Below, one piece after another: positions 60,403 to 64,000 of a stretch of DNA of 64,000 nt. The notes beneath the pieces were generated by a model. That model had not been told where the DNA came from and did not search any database. It saw only the letters and a list, made by a program, of their open reading frames with translations. The number at the start of each line of letters is the position of its first letter. Position 1 is the first letter of the stretch. Where the stretch lies: contig NZ_LT629763.1 in the NCBI RefSeq assembly GCF_900105255.1, positions 3,058,501-3,122,500 of the forward strand, written 5' to 3'. Both the position numbers and the translations under genes were made by a program. This stretch comes from Halopseudomonas sabulinigri. Its GTDB lineage: Bacteria; Pseudomonadota; Gammaproteobacteria; Pseudomonadales; Pseudomonadaceae.

Positions 60403-61821
60403 TTACTGCTCCAGTGCTGCGATCTGTGTGGTGCGGTTTTGATCCATGCTGGCCATCAACTTGTTGCTGATGCCTAGGAACGCAGTGCGCTCGCGCTGGG
60501 GAATGGGGTCGGCGACGGGCAGCTTGACACCCAGTGGGTCTACATGGCGACCGTCTACGCGGAACTCGTAATGCAGGTGTGGGCCGGTGGCCAGGCCGGT
60601 CATGCCGACGTAGCCAATGACCTGTCCCTGGGTCACGTGGGTGCCAGCGGTGATGCCGCGCGCGAATCGGCTCATGTGGCCATACAGGGTTTGGTACTTC
60701 TGGCCGTGCTGAATGACCACTGCGTTGCCATAGCCGCCCTTGCGTCCAGCAGAAACCACGCGGCCATCGCCGGTTGCCTTGATCGGCGTACCGGTAGAGG
60801 CCGCGTAATCCACACCCTTGTGCGCACGAATACGATTGAGTACGGGGTGCAGACGGCCGGGGTTGAAGCGTGAACTGATGCGGGCGAAGTCGACCGGCGT
60901 GCGAATGAAGGCCTTGCGCATGCTGGTGCCATCGGCACGATAGTAGCTGGTGAAGTTGTTCTGATCGGTATAGCGCACGGCGGTGAAGGTTTTGCCGCGG
61001 TTGACAAAACGGGCCGCCAGAATATTTTTGCTACCGACCGTCTTGTCGCCGACGCGCAGCTCCTCGAACAGCACCTCGAAATGGTCGCCCTTGCGGATAT
61101 CGCGGGCAAAGTCGACGTCATAACCAAAGATACTGGCCATCTGCATGGTCAGATTGTGGTTCAGGCCGGCGCGTTGCGCGGCCAGAAACAGTGAGCTGTC
61201 GATGGTGCCTTGTACGTAGCGCTCGCTGACCTCAGGCTCGATAACGTCCTTGCTGAAGCTGTAACCCTCGTCGGAGTGGTCAATACGGATGGTTTCCAGG
61301 TCATTCAGCTTGGAGCGCATCGCAAGCAGTTCGCCGCTTTCGGCGGTCTGCAGCTCCAGAACCTGACCAACGTTCAGGCGGGTGAAGCGCTTGGCCTCGG
61401 GGCTGCTATTGATGACCTCATGCAGGGTGCTGACGCCCACGCCGGCCTTCTCAAATAGCACGGACAGAGTGTCGCCGCTGTTGACGGTCAGGCTATGCCA
61501 TTGCGGGCCAGTTGCTACAGCAGGTGCAGCGTCGGCAGGCAGCAAGGGGGCTGCAGTAGCGGTTTGCGTGGCCTGCTTGGCAATATCCAGCGGCTTGGTC
61601 AGTGTGACTGTATCGCTGACCAGTGCGTCCAACTCTTGCTCGGAGGCCTGATCGATAGCGGATTCTGGGGCTTGCAGCTCAAGTTGAACAAAAGTCTTCT
61701 TGGCTTCGACATCGGTGGTTGGAATAACGAGCAGAAAAATGCTCAGCGCTGCGGCGATTCCACTAGCTGCCACGAGGTGGCTTTTGGGGTATCGCGGTGA
61801 CTTCGTATCTTGGGAACCCAT
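60403..61821 (-). CDS. M23 family murein endopeptidase (MepM-like)
   Basis: A 472-residue zinc endopeptidase of the cell envelope. An N-terminal membrane anchor (VAASGIAAALSIFLLVIPTT, about 17-36) is followed by a LysM/OapA-like domain at about 105-160 (SLTVNSGDTLSVLFEKAGVG). The M23 domain occupies about 315-425: the first zinc His/Asp in RIRAHKGVDYAASTGTPI and the C-terminal GPHLHYEFRVDGRHV. These are the intact LytM motifs, so it should cleave peptide cross-links. Divergent from tyrS, upstream of anmK. Confidence 0.92.
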   Translation of the reverse strand: MGSQDTKSPRYPKSHLVAASGIAAALSIFLLVIPTTDVEAKKTFVQLELQAPESAIDQASEQELDALVSDTVTLTKPLDIAKQATQTATAAPLLPADAAPAVATGPQWHSLTVNSGDTLSVLFEKAGVGVSTLHEVINSSPEAKRFTRLNVGQVLELQTAESGELLAMRSKLNDLETIRIDHSDEGYSFSKDVIEPEVSERYVQGTIDSSLFLAAQRAGLNHNLTMQMASIFGYDVDFARDIRKGDHFEVLFEELRVGDKTVGSKNILAARFVNRGKTFTAVRYTDQNNFTSYYRADGTSMRKAFIRTPVDFARISSRFNPGRLHPVLNRIRAHKGVDYAASTGTPIKATGDGRVVSAGRKGGYGNAVVIQHGQKYQTLYGHMSRFARGITAGTHVTQGQVIGYVGMTGLATGPHLHYEFRVDGRHVDPLGVKLPVADPIPQRERTAFLGISNKLMASMDQNRTTQIAALEQ

Positions 61822-62053
61822 AAGCGCTCTTGTAATAAATTCTATATAAAGTGGACTAACTTGCTAAATTATAATTGAAAAGCCTCCTTGGCAAGTCTTT
61901 GCCAAACCCGTCTGTCAGATTTGCCGCGTCAAAGTTGCGACCACCTTTGCCCAGCTGCCCGCCGAGCTTGTAATTGATAGCTAATGTTGTATGGTTTGTT
62001 CCCCTGATTTTTCCCCTTTCTCTGACCCTTGCATGCACAGGATATCTGGAACT

Positions 62054-63253
62054 ATGAAGCCCGTTGACGAGCAGTTGGCGCTGATTAAGCGCGGCGCGGA
62101 TGAAATTCTGGTGGAGAGTGAGTTGCGCACCAAGCTTGAGCGCGGCACACCTTTGCGAATCAAGGCGGGTTTTGATCCGACCGCGCCGGATTTGCACCTC
62201 GGCCACACAGTGCTCATCAATAAGCTACGTCAGTTTCAGGAGCTGGGTCATGAGGTGCTGTTCCTGATCGGCGATTTCACCGGCATGATCGGCGACCCGT
62301 CGGGCAAGAACGTGACGCGCCAGCCGCTCACCCGCGAGCAGGTCGCGGCCAACGCGGAAACCTATAAAGAGCAGGTTTTCAAGATTCTCGATCCGGCCAA
62401 GACCACGGTGATGTTCAATTCCACCTGGATGGACAAGATGAGTTCGGCCGAGATGATCCAGCTGGCTGCCAGCCACACCGTGGCGCGCATGCTGGAGCGT
62501 GATGATTTCGACAAGCGCTACAAGAGCGGGCAGTCGATCGCCATTCATGAGTTTCTTTATCCGCTGGTACAAGGGTATGACTCGGTCGCCATGCGGGCCG
62601 ACGTGGAGCTGGGCGGTACCGATCAGAAATTCAATCTACTGATGGGTCGCGAGCTGCAGCGCCAGTATGGTCAAGAGCCGCAGATTACGTTGACCATGCC
62701 GATTCTTGAAGGCCTGGATGGCGTCAAGAAGATGTCCAAATCATTGAATAACTATATAGGTATCAATGATGCTCCTGGCGAGATGTATAACAAGCTGGTG
62801 TCCATGCCGGACAGCCTTATGTGGCGTTACTTCGAGCTGCTGAGCTTTCGCAGCATGGAAGACATCGCCCAGTTGCGCTCCGACGTAGGGGTCGGGGCCA
62901 ATCCGCGAGACATCAAGATCAAGTTGGCCGAGGAGTTGGTCGCGCGCTTTCATGGGGAGGAGGCTGCGGCCAATGCGCATCGTTCTGCCGGCAACCGGCT
63001 GAAGGATGGCGAGCTGCCAGCGGACCTCCCGGATGTGGAAATTGATGCTGATGATGATCTTCCGGTTTCGGCGGTGCTCAATCGTGCGGGAATGGTAAAG
63101 AATGCGGCAGCTGCTCGCGACCTGCTGGCTGCCGGCTCGGTGAAGGTGGATGGCGAGGTTGTGGATCGCGAATTTGTGTTCAAGCCTGGTGTTTCCTACG
63201 TCTGCCAGGCGGGCAAAAAGAAGTTTGCGCGCATTGTGTTGAAAAAGGCTTGA
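62054..63253 (+). CDS. tyrS: Tyrosyl-tRNA synthetase
   Basis: A 399-residue class I synthetase. The HIGH motif is present as [14 protein letters not shown] (about 45), KMSKS as [16 protein letters not shown] (about 225-235). A C-terminal S4 RNA-binding domain reads [20 protein letters not shown] and [16 protein letters not shown]. It is the longer type found in pseudomonads (TyrZ). ATG 62054 was chosen by length and alignment to the family; upstream in-frame starts would add unrelated residues. Its stop codon lies inside the -35 box of the first rRNA promoter. Confidence 0.96.
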   Translation: MKPVDEQLALIKRGADEILVESELRTKLERGTPLRIKAGFDPTAPDLHLGHTVLINKLRQFQELGHEVLFLIGDFTGMIGDPSGKNVTRQPLTREQVAANAETYKEQVFKILDPAKTTVMFNSTWMDKMSSAEMIQLAASHTVARMLERDDFDKRYKSGQSIAIHEFLYPLVQGYDSVAMRADVELGGTDQKFNLLMGRELQRQYGQEPQITLTMPILEGLDGVKKMSKSLNNYIGINDAPGEMYNKLVSMPDSLMWRYFELLSFRSMEDIAQLRSDVGVGANPRDIKIKLAEELVARFHGEEAAANAHRSAGNRLKDGELPADLPDVEIDADDDLPVSAVLNRAGMVKNAAAARDLLAAGSVKVDGEVVDREFVFKPGVSYVCQAGKKKFARIVLKKA

Positions 63254-63277
63254 CGGCCCCGCTGAAGTCTCTATAAT
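63250..63277 (+). promoter_or_regulatory. rrn promoter 1, overlapping the tyrS stop codon
   Basis: TTGACG (63250-63255) and TATAAT (63272-63277) are separated by 16 bp. The -35 element contains the TGA stop of tyrS (63251-63253), and an A tract (GAAAAAGG) lies upstream like an UP element. Confidence 0.6.
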
Positions 63278-63348
63278 TCGCCCTCTCGCTGAGCAGGAAG
63301 CTCCAAGTAAAGCGCTTATTAATCAATAAGTTAGCTTGAAAATAAGGG

Positions 63349-63376
63349 TTGACAGGCTGGCGAGATGGCGTAGAAT
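63349..63376 (+). promoter_or_regulatory. rrn promoter 2
   Basis: TTGACA (63349-63354), 16-bp spacer, TAGAAT (63371-63376), then the GC-rich discriminator GCGCCGC typical of stringently controlled rRNA promoters. A 7-bp perfect hairpin GATGAGA-AGC-TCTCATC follows at 63421-63437. Confidence 0.8.
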
Positions 63377-63454
63377 GCGCCGCTCTGATTCGGGGCTGAA
63401 GTTAAGGTCTGAATCAGGTTGATGAGAAGCTCTCATCGAGTTTGACGGAAGGTG

Positions 63455-63482
63455 TTGACAAGGGGTTTAGCTCCTGTAGAAT
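63455..63482 (+). promoter_or_regulatory. rrn promoter 3
   Basis: TTGACA (63455-63460), 16-bp spacer, TAGAAT (63477-63482), discriminator GCGCC. It has the same layout as the promoter 106 bp upstream. Confidence 0.8.
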
Positions 63483-63564
63483 GCGCCTCCCTGACACGCA
63501 ACGGCGAAGCCGGCGCGGGTCGCTCAAGCAGGTTTTGAAGCGGTTAAAAACTTCAAAAAAATGC

Positions 63565-63592
63565 TTGACGGAACAGAAGGTTAGCGTAGAAT
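63565..63592 (+). promoter_or_regulatory. rrn promoter 4
   Basis: TTGACG (63565-63570), 16-bp spacer, TAGAAT (63587-63592), discriminator ACGCGGCC. The AT-rich stretch TTAAAAACTTCAAAAAAATG just upstream resembles an UP element. Confidence 0.8.
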
Positions 63593-63629
63593 ACGCGGCC
63601 TTGGTTAGGCGGAGACGCTGACCGAATCG

Positions 63630-63640
63630 CTCTTTAACAA
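63630..63640 (+). promoter_or_regulatory. boxA antitermination site of the rRNA leader
   Basis: GCTCTTTAACA is identical to the core of the E. coli rrn leader boxA, the NusB/NusE binding site. It lies about 145 bp before the 16S gene. The nusB gene is at 24153. Confidence 0.85.
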
Positions 63641-63785
63641 TTTGAATCAAGTAATTCGTGTGGGTGCTTGCTGACTGGATGTGATGATCCGAAAGATTAT
63701 CAGCCAAGCAAGTTACTCTGTGAATTCAAGAGTTTTTTGTAAAGCTGAGCCTAGTTTAGGGTTTTTTCAAAACCCAATCAGTATT

Positions 63786-64000
63786 TAACTGAAGAGTTTG
63801 ATCATGGCTCAGATTGAACGCTGGCGGCAGGCCTAACACATGCAAGTCGAGCGGTAGAAGGAAGCTTGCTTCCTTTGAGAGCGGCGGACGGGTGAGTAAT
63901 GCCTAGGAATCTGCCTGGTAGTGGGGGATAACGTTCGGAAACGGACGCTAATACCGCATACGTCCTACGGGAGAAAGCAGGGGACCTTCGGGCCTTGCGC
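63786..64000 (+). rRNA. 16S ribosomal RNA (5' end, cut by window edge)
   Basis: The sequence AACTGAAGAGTTTGATCATG and the following GGCTCAGATTGAACGCTGGC mark the 5' end of bacterial 16S rRNA. The first base is placed by alignment to E. coli numbering, within a few bases. The helix-6 region (GGTAGAAGGAAGCTTGCTTC) and GAGTAATGCCTAGGAATCTG are of Pseudomonas type. About 215 bases are present. The 532-bp gap from tyrS holds only the promoters and leader elements listed. Confidence 0.97.

Overview
The window comes from a chromosome of Pseudomonas in the broad sense. Gene order matches two blocks known from P. aeruginosa: nrdR-ribD-ribE-ribBA-ribH-nusB-thiL-pgpA-ribA-(membrane protein)-(BtuF-like)-dxs-ispA-xseB, and vfr-osmC-coq7-HIT-AAA-hemJ-argC-bactofilin-erpA-anmK-M23-tyrS-16S rRNA. 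The 5' end of the 16S gene is pseudomonad-like, and a nhaD Na+/H+ antiporter gene would suit a marine or halotolerant lineage such as Halopseudomonas. That last placement is inference.

Layout. 1-4.5 kb: uvrA (partial), a YajR-type MFS exporter, ssb, a histidine phosphatase and a degenerate RmlD-like protein. 4.5-10.2 kb: ompW, divergent from a six-gene TonB2/TtpC-type energising operon preceded by a Fur-like box. 10.3-13.5 kb: a zinc-linked ZrgA/ABC/DUF3299 operon under a good Zur-like box. 13.6-18.8 kb: cnoX, a methyltransferase, and a LysR / nitronate monooxygenase / acyl-CoA synthetase module. 18.9-28.8 kb: the nrdR-riboflavin-nusB-thiL-pgpA-ribA block, with nhaD inserted between ribD and ribE and a one-base frameshift in thiL at a run of five C.

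28.8-46.3 kb is an accessory segment lying between two genes that are adjacent in P. aeruginosa. It holds an orphan type VI secretion cluster (hcp, vgrG, DUF4123 adaptor, an 850-residue LysM protein of unknown activity, and a convergent SUMF1-fold lipoprotein), a DJ-1/PfpI gene, a complete four-gene Wadjet/Mks (JetABCD) anti-plasmid SMC system, and btuB behind a cobalamin riboswitch. The hcp upstream region carries a near-consensus Vfr/CRP site, a sigma-54-like promoter and three direct repeats, and a strong hairpin-T terminator separates hcp from vgrG. vfr itself lies at 52 kb.

46.3-64 kb returns to core genes (dxs, ispA, xseB, rsmE, bioA, vfr and onward to tyrS) and ends in a ribosomal RNA operon. 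Four evenly spaced promoters, each with a 16-bp spacer, precede the 16S gene; the first overlaps the tyrS stop codon.

The most promising candidate for undescribed biology is the LysM effector candidate with its lipoprotein partner and layered promoter. The Wadjet cassette with a compositionally distinct jetD comes next. No tRNA, integrase, insertion sequence or CRISPR array was seen.
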